Origin: Modicisalibacter coralii | GTDB taxonomy: Bacteria > Pseudomonadota > Gammaproteobacteria > Pseudomonadales > Halomonadaceae | DNA length: 64,000 bases | Reading direction: 5' to 3' | NCBI RefSeq assembly: GCF_004117855.1 | Contig: NZ_QWBW01000019.1 | Location: 32,190-96,189 of the forward strand | The notes under the pieces: generated by a model | What the model saw: only the letters and a program-made list of their open reading frames with translations | What the model was told of the DNA's origin: nothing | Databases searched by the model: none | Shown here: in pieces, positions 30,339 through 38,460 of the stretch | How positions within the stretch are numbered: the first letter of the stretch is position 1 | How the letters are laid out: every line of letters begins with the position of its first letter | Translations under genes and position numbers: made by a program

Positions 30339-31631
30339 ATGTACGACATGATGAAACTGCTGGCCGATCTCACGCCGCTCAACCGGGTGATCTGTTCCAG
30401 CGACTACGATGCCACCATCGATTACATGAAGGCGGTGCTGCCGTTTCGCGAGCTGTGCTATCCCGATAGCGACGACTACAACGGCTGGGTGATCCCGCCC
30501 AAGTGGGACGTGACGCAAGCCCGCATCGAGTACCGCGGCGAGACGATCTACGACGGGCGGCATCACCCACTGGCGGTGATGGCGCTGTCCGCGCCGTTCT
30601 CCGGCAGCGTCTCGCGCGAGGAGCTGCGCCGGCACCTGCACTACGATCATCGTTATCCCGAGGCGATTCCCTTTCATTTCCGGCAGCTGTTCCGCAGTTG
30701 GGATCGCGACTGGGGCTTCTGCGTCCCGCGGACCTTCTTCGATTCGCTCGCACCGGGGGAGTACCGGGTCACCATCGAGACCCGCGAGGCGCCCGGCACC
30801 CTGCGGGTGCTCGACTACACCCTGGAAGGGCGCTCGCCGGAAACCATCGTCTTCGGTGCCAACCTGGATCACCCCGGCGTGGCCAACGACGGGCTGTCCG
30901 GCGTGGCGGTGGGGGTGGCGCTGTTCGAGGCCCTGCGTCGGCGCGGTCGGCAGCTCAACTTCAGCTATCGGCTGGTGCTGGCGCCGGGGATCATGGGCAA
31001 CGAGTACTACCTGGGACGTCTGCCCGCGGCGGAGCGCGACACCCTGCTCGAGGGGGTGATGCTGGAAATGCTCGGTTCGCCCACCGAGCTGGCCCTGCAG
31101 TTCTCCCGCCACGAGCAGGCCAACATCGAGATCGCCCTCGCCGATGCCCTCGAGCAGCTCGAATTCCGCCACCACACCGGCGCCTTCGAGAGCGCGCTGC
31201 TCAACGACGAATATATCTGGGAGGCCTACGGCATTCCCATGGCGTCGTTGTCCCGCTATCCCTACCCCGAGTACCACACCGATCGCGACAGCATCGAGCT
31301 GATGGATCCGGGGTGCCTGGAGGAAGCGGTGACGGCGTTGCTGGCGGCGATCGACGCCCTGGAAGCCAGCGCGGTGGTACGCAAGCGCTTTTCCGGCAAC
31401 ATCTGCCTGTCGCATCCGCGCTACGACCTCTACGTCGACCCCGGCCAGGTCGCCTTCGGTGACGGGCCGGACGAGCAGCGCCGTCGACTGCGCCTGTTGA
31501 TGGACACCGTCCCCACGCTGACCCGGCCCACCAGCATGACGCTGCTGGCGCGCCGGGTCGGCCTGCCGTTGCCCATCGTCGAGGCCTATCTCGCGCGCTG
31601 GGCACACCATGGGCTCGTCGAGATTTCCTGA
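30339..31631 (+). CDS. DUF4910/DUF2172 aminopeptidase-like metalloenzyme with C-terminal winged helix
   Basis: 430 aa. An M28-like zinc hydrolase core is suggested by NLDHPGVANDGLSG (His178, Asp184), the GNEYYLG Glu222 and YPEYHTDRDS (His313), positions consistent with aminopeptidase metal ligands. The last ~50 residues (SMTLLARRVGLPLPIVEAYL...) look like a small winged-helix module. Members occur in surface-glycan loci, but their substrate is not established to my knowledge. No signal peptide. Removal of an N-acyl or aminoacyl group from a sugar is a hypothesis. It starts 17 bases after the deacetylase gene. Confidence 0.75.
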   Translation: MYDMMKLLADLTPLNRVICSSDYDATIDYMKAVLPFRELCYPDSDDYNGWVIPPKWDVTQARIEYRGETIYDGRHHPLAVMALSAPFSGSVSREELRRHLHYDHRYPEAIPFHFRQLFRSWDRDWGFCVPRTFFDSLAPGEYRVTIETREAPGTLRVLDYTLEGRSPETIVFGANLDHPGVANDGLSGVAVGVALFEALRRRGRQLNFSYRLVLAPGIMGNEYYLGRLPAAERDTLLEGVMLEMLGSPTELALQFSRHEQANIEIALADALEQLEFRHHTGAFESALLNDEYIWEAYGIPMASLSRYPYPEYHTDRDSIELMDPGCLEEAVTALLAAIDALEASAVVRKRFSGNICLSHPRYDLYVDPGQVAFGDGPDEQRRRLRLLMDTVPTLTRPTSMTLLARRVGLPLPIVEAYLARWAHHGLVEIS

Positions 31632-31730
31632 GACACCGACCGGTTCCATCCCTGACGTCGTCGCCGCCCTTCGCCGGGCGGCACCCGTTCCGATTCCGTT
31701 CAAGGTGGCGTCCGCCATGACAACAACCCG

Positions 31731-31750
31731 CCGGCACCCCGACGTGCCGG
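31731..31750 (+). other. GC-rich hairpin in the 180-bp gap before the priming transferase
   Basis: CCGGCAC (31731-31737) pairs with GTGCCGG (31744-31750) across six bases. No immediate T-run follows. It could be a weak terminator or mRNA processing site within locus B; nothing else is recognised in 31632-31811. Confidence 0.4.
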
Positions 31751-31811
31751 ACGGACGCCGGGCCTTGGTCTTTTCCCCGTTGTCGAAGGCTCCAACAAGC
31801 AGGGAGGCCTC

Positions 31812-33191
31812 ATGCTGGCTAACGTCAAAAAGCATCTGAACGATTCGTCGACACAATGGCAGGCGTCGGCACTCGCGGGCGGCGAGCACGTCTTGTCCGC
31901 CGATGGACTCGATACCCAATGGCTCGATCGCAAGCGGCGTCATTCACGACCCTGGGAGCGGCTGCTGGTCAATCCGGCGACCCACCTGCTGACCGGCTGG
32001 TTGATGGCCATCGGTGCGCCGGCGTTGATGATGTGGGGGGCAGGCTTCTGGGAGGGTATCGCCGCCGAGCGACATATCGCCCTGCTGCTGGGGACACTGA
32101 GTTATCTGCTGGCGTTTTGGGTCGTGCAGCGGCTGTCGCGGCTGCCGGGCGTCAAGGCGCCGGTCTGGATCGTGCCCTGTCTGGCGGCCGGTTACGGGGC
32201 CTCGGCGCTGGGGCTGCACCTTGTCGAACTGCCGTTCGACGGCGCCTATCTGCTGGCCAGCTTCGCCACCGCCTGCGTGACCGGCTTCCTGTCGTTCTTC
32301 CTGCTCGCCGGGGCCTGGCGGCCGCTGCTGGCCATCGTGCCCTTCGGGCGCGCCGCCGCGCTGTGCCAGGACCCCGGGGTGGGCTGGTGTCCGCTCGATG
32401 CGCCCAGCCTCGAGCGGGTGCGCGTCAACGCCGTGGTCGCCGACCCCCGCGCGGAACTCGGCGACAGCTGGCAGCGTTTCCTGGCCGAATGCACCATCCA
32501 CCGGATTCCGGTCTATACCGAGAGTCGGGCGCTGGAATTGCTTTACGGCCGCATTCCGCTCGACCAGCTTCCCGAGGAGGTCCGCCACGGCAGCCTGTCA
32601 CCCCATGAGGGCTACGAGATCGTCAAGCGTGGTCTGGACCTGTTCGGCGTGCTCTGCCTGCTGCCGCTGGCGCTGCCGGTGATGGCGGTCACCGCGCTGG
32701 CGATCCGCCTGGACAGCCCGGGGCCGGCGTTCTTCACCCAGCGGCGCATGGGGCTGTGCTGTCGTCAGTTCACGCTCTACAAGTTTCGCAGCATGTACAG
32801 CGACCGTGCCGGTGGCGGATTCACCGCCGCCGGCGAGGATCCGCGGGTGACCCGTGTGGGGCGGGTGATCCGCAAGTATCGCCTCGACGAGCTGCCGCAG
32901 CTGTTCAACGTGCTCAAGGGCGACATGAGCCTGATCGGCCCGCGTCCCGAATCGATGGCGCTGACCGAGTGGTACGGTCGGGAAGTGCCGTACTTCCACT
33001 ATCGCCACGTGGTTCGCCCGGGCATCTCCGGCTGGGCCCAGGTCATGCAGGGATACGCCGCCGAGGTCGACGGCATGGTCGGCAAGCTGGAATACGACTT
33101 CTACTACATCAAGAACGTGTCCTTCTGGCTCGATGCCCTGATCGTGCTGCGTACCCTCAAGACACTCCTGACCGGTTTCGGCGCGCGATGA
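31812..33191 (+). CDS. Polyprenyl-phosphate sugar-1-phosphate transferase (priming enzyme, WbaP/WcaJ type)
   Basis: Starts glycan assembly by moving a sugar-1-phosphate to undecaprenyl phosphate at the inner membrane. 459 aa; AGGGAGG precedes the ATG. Hydrophobic N-terminal segments lie at roughly residues 50-180. The Bac_transf catalytic domain begins with [18 protein letters not shown] (re-entrant helix) near residue 270 and contains [39 protein letters not shown] (split here only by description) and [11 protein letters not shown]. This is the only priming enzyme in the window, so it may serve locus A as well. Confidence 0.92.
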   Translation: MLANVKKHLNDSSTQWQASALAGGEHVLSADGLDTQWLDRKRRHSRPWERLLVNPATHLLTGWLMAIGAPALMMWGAGFWEGIAAERHIALLLGTLSYLLAFWVVQRLSRLPGVKAPVWIVPCLAAGYGASALGLHLVELPFDGAYLLASFATACVTGFLSFFLLAGAWRPLLAIVPFGRAAALCQDPGVGWCPLDAPSLERVRVNAVVADPRAELGDSWQRFLAECTIHRIPVYTESRALELLYGRIPLDQLPEEVRHGSLSPHEGYEIVKRGLDLFGVLCLLPLALPVMAVTALAIRLDSPGPAFFTQRRMGLCCRQFTLYKFRSMYSDRAGGGFTAAGEDPRVTRVGRVIRKYRLDELPQLFNVLKGDMSLIGPRPESMALTEWYGREVPYFHYRHVVRPGISGWAQVMQGYAAEVDGMVGKLEYDFYYIKNVSFWLDALIVLRTLKTLLTGFGAR

Positions 33192-33226
33192 GCGCGCGTC
33201 ACCGGCCGCCTTCACGGTGACCCGAC

Positions 33227-35029
33227 ATGCTCAAGAGTCTCGCTGAACTCTATACGTTGCTGACCGCCGAGCAGCGCCGCAAGCTCCTGCGCCTGCAAGG
33301 GCTGGTCATCCTCATGGCCTTCGCCGAGATCGCCGGCGTGGTCTCCATCGGGCCCTTCATGGCGCTGGTCGGCGACATGAGTCAGCTGCAGGGCGACGGC
33401 ATGGTGGCCGAACTCTACCGCGCCAGCGGGGCCGGCTCGCCCACCCGGTTCCTGGTCTGGGTGGGCATCGGTGTGCTGATCGCCCTGACCCTGGCGGCGA
33501 TGATCTCGATGTTCACCATCTGGCGACTGTCGCTGTACGGCGCGCGGGTCGGGGTCGAGCTGGGCAACCGCCTGTTCCGCCATTACATGCACCAGCCCTG
33601 GATCTTCCATGCCAGCGGCAACAGCGGTCATCTGATCAACCAGATCACCCAGGAGTGCCAGCGCATCACGGTCAAGGTCATCAACCCGCTGATGCAGATG
33701 AACGCCAAGCTGGTGATGGCGCTGTTCATGCTGGTCGCGGTGTTCGTCTACAACCCGCTGGTGGCGGTGGCCGGCCTGCTGGTGTTCGTCAGCGCCTACC
33801 TGCTGCTCTACGTGACCGTGCGTCGCCGGCTGATCGGCAACGGCCGGGCGATCTCCGAGGCCCAGACCCAGCGCTATCGGCTGATGGCCGAAGGCTTCGG
33901 CGGCATCAAGGACGTGCTGGTGCTGGGGCGTCAACGCATCTTCACCGGCCGCTTCGGCGAGGCCAGCCGGCGCTACGCCGACGCCGAGGGCGTCAACCAG
34001 GCCCTGAGTCAGGTCCCGCGCTACGCCATGGAGCTGGTCGCCTTCGGCAGCGTGATCTTCCTGGTGCTCTATCTGCTCGCCGCCTATCAGGGCAATGTCG
34101 GCAGCATTCTGCCGGTGCTCTCGGTGTACGCCCTGGCCGGTTTCAAGCTGCTGCCGGCCTTCCAGCAGGTCTATTTCAGCATCTCGCAGATCCGTGGTGA
34201 CCTGGCCGCCTTCGACGCCCTGCGCGAGGATCTCCTGGGCAGCGTCCGGGAAAGCGGCGACGACGTCATCGACCCCGAGGCTGCCGGTCGTTGGGTGCCG
34301 CGCCAGGCGGTCAGCCTGCGCGACGTGGTGTTCCGTTACCCGGGCAAGGCGGAGGCCGCCCTCGACGGGCTGACCCTGGAAATCCCCGCCAACCGGGTGG
34401 TGGGGCTGGTGGGGGCCTCGGGCTCCGGCAAGTCGACCACCATCGATCTGCTGCTGGGCTTGATCGAGCCGCAGTCGGGGGCATTGCTGATCGACGGCCG
34501 GTCGCTGGATTCGGGCGACAGGCGGGCCTGGCAGAATGCCCTGGGCTTCGTGCCCCAGAGCATCTTCCTGACCGATGCGACGATTCGCGAGAACATCGCC
34601 TTCGGCCTGCCGCCCGAGGAGATCGACGATCTGCAGGTGCGTCGCGCCGCCTCGATGGCACATCTCGACGATCTGCTCGCCGAGCTGCCCCACGGTCTCG
34701 ACACGCGTGTCGGCGAGCGCGGCGTCCAGCTTTCCGGGGGGCAGCGCCAGCGCATCGGCATCGCCCGGGCGCTGTACAGCGATGCCGAGGTGATGGTGCT
34801 CGACGAGGCGACCAGCGCCCTGGACGGCATCACGGAGAAGCGGGTGATGGATGCGGTGCACGAGTTCTCGGGCAAGAAGACCACCATCATCATCGCCCAC
34901 CGCCTGGCCACGGTCCGTCAGTGCGACTGCATCTACCTGATCGACCGCGGACGCGTCATCGACGCCGGTCGTTACGAGGAATTGCTGCAGCGCAACGAGA
35001 TGTTCAAGCGCATGGCCGCCCATGCCTGA
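33227..35029 (+). CDS. ABC transporter, fused permease-ATPase (PglK/Wzk-like lipid-linked oligosaccharide flippase)
   Basis: 600 aa with six predicted membrane segments in the first ~310 residues and a nucleotide-binding domain after. Walker A GASGSGKST lies near 394-402, signature LSGGQRQRIGIARAL near 500, and Walker B MVLDEATSALDG near 522; the H-loop is in IIIAHRLATVRQ. The type is that of MsbA/PglK exporters. Between a priming transferase and a ligase-like gene, flipping a lipid-linked oligosaccharide is the natural role. It may replace the Wzx flippase missing from both loci. Confidence 0.88.
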   Translation: MLKSLAELYTLLTAEQRRKLLRLQGLVILMAFAEIAGVVSIGPFMALVGDMSQLQGDGMVAELYRASGAGSPTRFLVWVGIGVLIALTLAAMISMFTIWRLSLYGARVGVELGNRLFRHYMHQPWIFHASGNSGHLINQITQECQRITVKVINPLMQMNAKLVMALFMLVAVFVYNPLVAVAGLLVFVSAYLLLYVTVRRRLIGNGRAISEAQTQRYRLMAEGFGGIKDVLVLGRQRIFTGRFGEASRRYADAEGVNQALSQVPRYAMELVAFGSVIFLVLYLLAAYQGNVGSILPVLSVYALAGFKLLPAFQQVYFSISQIRGDLAAFDALREDLLGSVRESGDDVIDPEAAGRWVPRQAVSLRDVVFRYPGKAEAALDGLTLEIPANRVVGLVGASGSGKSTTIDLLLGLIEPQSGALLIDGRSLDSGDRRAWQNALGFVPQSIFLTDATIRENIAFGLPPEEIDDLQVRRAASMAHLDDLLAELPHGLDTRVGERGVQLSGGQRQRIGIARALYSDAEVMVLDEATSALDGITEKRVMDAVHEFSGKKTTIIIAHRLATVRQCDCIYLIDRGRVIDAGRYEELLQRNEMFKRMAAHA

Positions 35030-35032
35030 CGC

Positions 35033-36388
35033 ATGCCGGGAGACGAGGGCGTGACGTCGCGAATCGCGGGGACCGGCGTAGACGACGCCGCTGTCGGGCG
35101 GGTCTCGCCGTGCCCGGAGGCACGGCGTGGGATCTGGGTGGTGTTGAACACCGCCCTGGTGAGCGGCTTTCTCGCCACGCTGGTGGTCTGGCCGCGGGGC
35201 TATGCGCTCTTTCCGCTGGCGGCGGCGCTGGTGGCCGTGGCGGCAGGAGTCGCTTCGCCGGGTCGCTGGCGCGTCAGCCTGGACGGCGAGGATCTGCTGT
35301 GGCTGGTGGCGCTGGTGGCCTTTTCGGGCAGCTGGCTCGCTGATGTCTGGCGCAGCGACGCCTGGCCGCGTTCGCTGAGCGGTGAAGGCAGGTTGTTGCC
35401 CCTGTGGCCGCTGCTCGCCGCGGCGCTGCTGATCTGGCTGCGGGCACAGCCCCCCCGACTGCGAGGCTGGTTGTCGGGGCTCGCGCTCGGGGCCTCGGGG
35501 GCGCTCGCCGTCGCGCTCCATGAACGGGTCTGGCTGGGGCTGCCGCGCATCTATGAGATCATGAACGCGATCCCCTTCGGCAATCTGGCGCTGTTGCTGG
35601 GTATGCTGGCGTTGGTGTCGCTGCTGGGGCGTCGCGATGACGGCCAGCCGTGGCGACGAGGTTCGACATTGCTGCTGGCGCTGGCCTCGCTGGCGGGATT
35701 GGCTGCCTCGCTGCTGTCGGGAACTCGTGGCGGCTGGTTGATGCTGCCGTTGCTCGTCTTGCTGATCGTCATCCATTATCGGCCGTTGCCGGCCGGGCGT
35801 GGCGTTTGTCGCACCCTGCTCCTGCTCGGGATACCGGTCGTGGTCGGCGCGAGCCTGCCCCAGACGGGGGTCGTCGAGCGCCTGCAACTGGCGGTGAACG
35901 ACCTGCAGGGCTATTTCGCGACCGGCGACGCCAACTCGTCGCTGGGCCTGCGCCTGGGCATGTGGCGTGGCGGTCTGGCGCTGTTCGCCCAACACCCCGG
36001 GTGGGGCTGGGGGGAAGCGGGGCTGGAGCCCGCCCTGAGAGGCTGGATCGCGGCGACCGGGCGCTATCCCGAGATCGCCGCCTACGGCCAGTTGCACAGC
36101 GACATCGTCGACACCGCGGCGCGGCGCGGGCTGGTCGGACTGATCGGCCTGGGGCTGGTCTACGGCGTGCCGCTGGTGCTGTTCGGCCGCCACCTGCGAC
36201 GGGCCGTACGGCCTCGTGAGCGCCTGCTGGCCCTGTCGGGGCTGGTGGTGATCCTGGCCTTCGTCATCTTCGGGCTGAGTCAGTCGATGCTGCGCGACGC
36301 CCGGGGTCTGAGCGGCTTTCTCACGCTCGCCGTGGTCTGCTGGGCGCTGCTCAAGGCGGACATGCCGCGACGTCGCCCGCCAATGTGA
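35033..36388 (+). CDS. O-antigen ligase/polymerase-like membrane protein (WaaL/Wzy_C superfamily)
   Basis: 451 aa with around 10-12 hydrophobic segments. LLSGTRGGWLMLPLL and the periplasmic loop region SSLGLRLGMWRGGLALFAQHPGWGWG with QLHSDIVDTAARRGLVGL are hallmarks of the Wzy_C/O-antigen-ligase family. It could transfer the finished glycan to lipid A-core or protein, or polymerise units. It starts 3 bases after the ABC transporter stop. The ligase/polymerase choice cannot be made from sequence alone. Confidence 0.82.
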   Translation: MPGDEGVTSRIAGTGVDDAAVGRVSPCPEARRGIWVVLNTALVSGFLATLVVWPRGYALFPLAAALVAVAAGVASPGRWRVSLDGEDLLWLVALVAFSGSWLADVWRSDAWPRSLSGEGRLLPLWPLLAAALLIWLRAQPPRLRGWLSGLALGASGALAVALHERVWLGLPRIYEIMNAIPFGNLALLLGMLALVSLLGRRDDGQPWRRGSTLLLALASLAGLAASLLSGTRGGWLMLPLLVLLIVIHYRPLPAGRGVCRTLLLLGIPVVVGASLPQTGVVERLQLAVNDLQGYFATGDANSSLGLRLGMWRGGLALFAQHPGWGWGEAGLEPALRGWIAATGRYPEIAAYGQLHSDIVDTAARRGLVGLIGLGLVYGVPLVLFGRHLRRAVRPRERLLALSGLVVILAFVIFGLSQSMLRDARGLSGFLTLAVVCWALLKADMPRRRPPM

Positions 36389-36463
36389 ACAGTCGTCAGC
36401 GTGCCGGCGGTTGCACGTCGCCGCTCGTTGTCATCGCTCGGACCAGAAGGGGAGGAGCGCTTC

Positions 36464-36661
36464 GTGCTGCAATGTCCCAATTGCACCAGTTACGGTGTCC
36501 ACCCGATCAGGCGTCGCTGGTGGCAGCGTGTGCTGCACCGTCCCCGCCGTTATCGGTGTCAGGACTGCGGATTGGACTACCGTCTCGAGCAGTTGATCCG
36601 GGGGCCGGCGGTGGCGATCAACGACGCCGCCGCGCGCGACGACCTTGCCGAGCCGCAATGA
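36464..36661 (+). CDS. Small zinc-ribbon protein
   Basis: About 65 aa from GTG 36464, which has a strong GGGGAGGAG ribosome binding site; an upstream ATG at 36401 has none. Two CxxC pairs (LQCPNC near the start and RYRCQDCGLDY) spaced about 30 residues apart are a typical zinc ribbon. A basic linker (RRRWWQRVLHRPRRYR) could bind nucleic acid or be structural. Last gene of locus B before the terminator. Function unknown. Confidence 0.7.
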   Translation: MLQCPNCTSYGVHPIRRRWWQRVLHRPRRYRCQDCGLDYRLEQLIRGPAVAINDAAARDDLAEPQ

Positions 36662-36683
36662 CGATGTCGCCCGGCGCGGATCC

Positions 36684-36712
36684 GCAAAAGGGTACCTTCG
36701 GGTGCCCTTTTG
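36684..36712. terminator. Bidirectional intrinsic terminator between locus B and siaABCD
   Basis: GCAAAAGGGTACC (36684-36696) pairs with GGTGCCCTTTTGC (36701-36713 region) around TTCG, with one T-G wobble. The A-run and T-run on the two arms let it act for both convergent transcripts. Confidence 0.88.
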
Positions 36713-36733
36713 CGTGATGGCGTCGTCGCCGCC

Positions 36734-37519
36734 TCACTCGGCGAGCCGGTAGCGGTCGCGGCCGCCGCGCTTGGCCGCCAGCAGCGCCCGATCGGCGCGA
36801 TTGACGGTGTCCTGCTCGTTTTCCGTTGGCCGAAACTGCGCAATGCCGGCGCTCACCGTCACCGTGACCTGGGTATCGCCTGCCGTCACCCGCAACTGGC
36901 GCAACCGCGAGAAGAGCCGCTCGACGAGGGCCTGGGCCTGATCGAGGGTGCAGTCGTTCAACAGCAGCAGGAACTCCTCGCCGCCCCAGCGGCCGCAGAG
37001 GTCACCGGCCCGCAGCGTCTGACCCATGAGCGAAGCCATCTCGACCAGGATCCGGTCGCCCACCTCGTGGCCGTGGCGGTCGTTGATGTGCTTGAAGTGA
37101 TCGACGTCGAGCATCGCCACGCTGAAGGCGAGGCCTTCGCGGCGAGAACGCTGGCCGGCCAGCTTGAGCCGGTCGGCGAGCATGCGACGGTTGGCCAGTC
37201 CGGTGAGGGGGTCGTGGGTCGAGGCCGTATGCAGCTCGCGGTTGTTGTCGCGCATCAGTTCCTGATAGCGGTCCGAGATCCGCGACAGCTTGCGTTCCCG
37301 TTGCAACTGGCGCGCGTATTGCTGCTGGGTCTCGAGCATCTCGTCGCGGCTGAACTGCTGGTAGCCGTCGGCGATCGACAGCAACCGCTCTAGCCGCTTC
37401 TGTTGTCCCTGATGGTGACGATAGAGCTGTTCGAGCACAGGGTAGAGCGGGTGGTCGCGGTACTCGTCGATGGCGAGCAGCGCTTCGACGTGGCCGAGCA
37501 GATCGCTGTCGTCCGCCAT
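36734..37519 (-). CDS. siaD: Diguanylate cyclase SiaD
   Basis: 261 aa. An N-terminal ~95-residue helical/coiled-coil region precedes a GGDEF domain with THDPLTGLANRRML and active-site GGEEF (179-183). An inhibitory I-site RxxD (RAGD, 170-173) lies five residues before it. It makes c-di-GMP when activated by unphosphorylated SiaC in the Pseudomonas aeruginosa system. The start at 37519 overlaps the siaC stop by the ATGA arrangement. Last gene of siaABCD. Confidence 0.9.
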   Translation of the reverse strand: MADDSDLLGHVEALLAIDEYRDHPLYPVLEQLYRHHQGQQKRLERLLSIADGYQQFSRDEMLETQQQYARQLQRERKLSRISDRYQELMRDNNRELHTASTHDPLTGLANRRMLADRLKLAGQRSRREGLAFSVAMLDVDHFKHINDRHGHEVGDRILVEMASLMGQTLRAGDLCGRWGGEEFLLLLNDCTLDQAQALVERLFSRLRQLRVTAGDTQVTVTVSAGIAQFRPTENEQDTVNRADRALLAAKRGGRDRYRLAE

Positions 37520-37920
37520 CACGTGGGGGCCTGTGTCGGGGCGATCACGAAGGGGAAGCTGCAATCCTCGCGGAACTCCTCGGCGAGTTCGGCGATGCGC
37601 TCGTTGCGCGGGTCGTAGCGCCAGTCCACGGCGACGTCCTGCCCGCGTTCATGGGCGTCCTCGAGCAGATCGAAGATATCCATCATCGCCTTGACCGAGC
37701 TGGTGTTGAGATAGACCAGCGTCAGGTCCAGGCGCAGCGGTGCGGGACCGTCGGCGAGATAGGCATCGACCCAGTCGATGACCTGGCCGAAGAGCTCATA
37801 GGAGTTTTCCGGGTAGGAATCGCCCTGCATGGCCAGCCGGCCGGCCGACCAGTCGCTCTGGATGGCGGGCGTCGATTGAGTACCGGCGATGTTCAGGTCA
37901 CTGTGCATGGGCTGTCTCAT
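37519..37920 (-). CDS. siaC: SiaC-family regulatory phosphoprotein (DUF1987)
   Basis: 133 aa from ATG 37920, which overlaps the siaB stop (ATGA); an internal ATG four codons later is an alternative. The core LDLTLVYLNTSSVKAMMDIF carries the NTSS threonine (Thr73 here). It corresponds to the phosphorylated Thr68 of P. aeruginosa SiaC. WRYDPRNERIAELAEEF follows. Unphosphorylated SiaC binds and activates SiaD; SiaB phosphorylates it and SiaA dephosphorylates it. Confidence 0.9.
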   Translation of the reverse strand: MRQPMHSDLNIAGTQSTPAIQSDWSAGRLAMQGDSYPENSYELFGQVIDWVDAYLADGPAPLRLDLTLVYLNTSSVKAMMDIFDLLEDAHERGQDVAVDWRYDPRNERIAELAEEFREDCSFPFVIAPTQAPT

Positions 37921-38450
37921 ACGGTGGCTGTCAGGCTGAAGAATCCACGGCCGTCGGGCAAGCGCTCGAGTGACGTCTGGAGCGGACGGCTGGACTTGCG
38001 GGCCATGTCGAGGATGCCGAGACCGGCGCCACTGCTGGCTTCGGCCTCGCGCGGCTGGCGCAATTGCTGCTTGTAGGCGCGCTTGAGCTCGGCCTTGTCG
38101 AGTCCGGCGAGCGCCTCGATGCTCTCGACCAGGCGTTCGCCGTCGGCCCACTCGACCAGGTTGCCGGCCGAAATCAGGTAATGGGCCCCGTCGTCCCTGG
38201 CCACGGCAATGGTGGCGGTGGCCTGGGTCTCGTCGTAACCCTGCAGGCCGGCGTAATGGCGGATGTTCTGGGTCATCTCGATGTAGATGGCGAAGACGTC
38301 CATCGCCGAGGAGAGCGCGGTTTCCTGATTGGCCATGTAATTGCGCAGGGCATTGCCGATCTCCTCGATCAGGCTGCGCGATATCGGGCCGTTGAAGCAC
38401 AGCATGATGCGCTGCTGCAGATAGCTTTCGCGCATGGCGAGCAGATTCAT
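37917..38450 (-). CDS. siaB: SiaB-family protein kinase
   Basis: 177 aa. LCFNGPISRSLIEEIGNAL near the N-terminus and YIEMTQNIRHYAG resemble the helix bearing the N-box of GHKL ATPases. SSGAGLGILDMARK provides the glycine-rich ATP-lid region. These fit the SiaB (DUF6272) kinase that phosphorylates SiaC. Gene order siaA-siaB-siaC-siaD is intact. Confidence 0.87.
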   Translation of the reverse strand: MNLLAMRESYLQQRIMLCFNGPISRSLIEEIGNALRNYMANQETALSSAMDVFAIYIEMTQNIRHYAGLQGYDETQATATIAVARDDGAHYLISAGNLVEWADGERLVESIEALAGLDKAELKRAYKQQLRQPREAEASSGAGLGILDMARKSSRPLQTSLERLPDGRGFFSLTATV

Positions 38451-38460
38451 GGCGTCGTCC

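Noticed and set aside
33212..36193. 993-aa minus-strand frame opposite the ABC transporter and ligase genes
   Set aside because: Gln/Arg/His-rich low-complexity composition typical of antisense frames in G+C-rich DNA; opposite strand genes are well supported.
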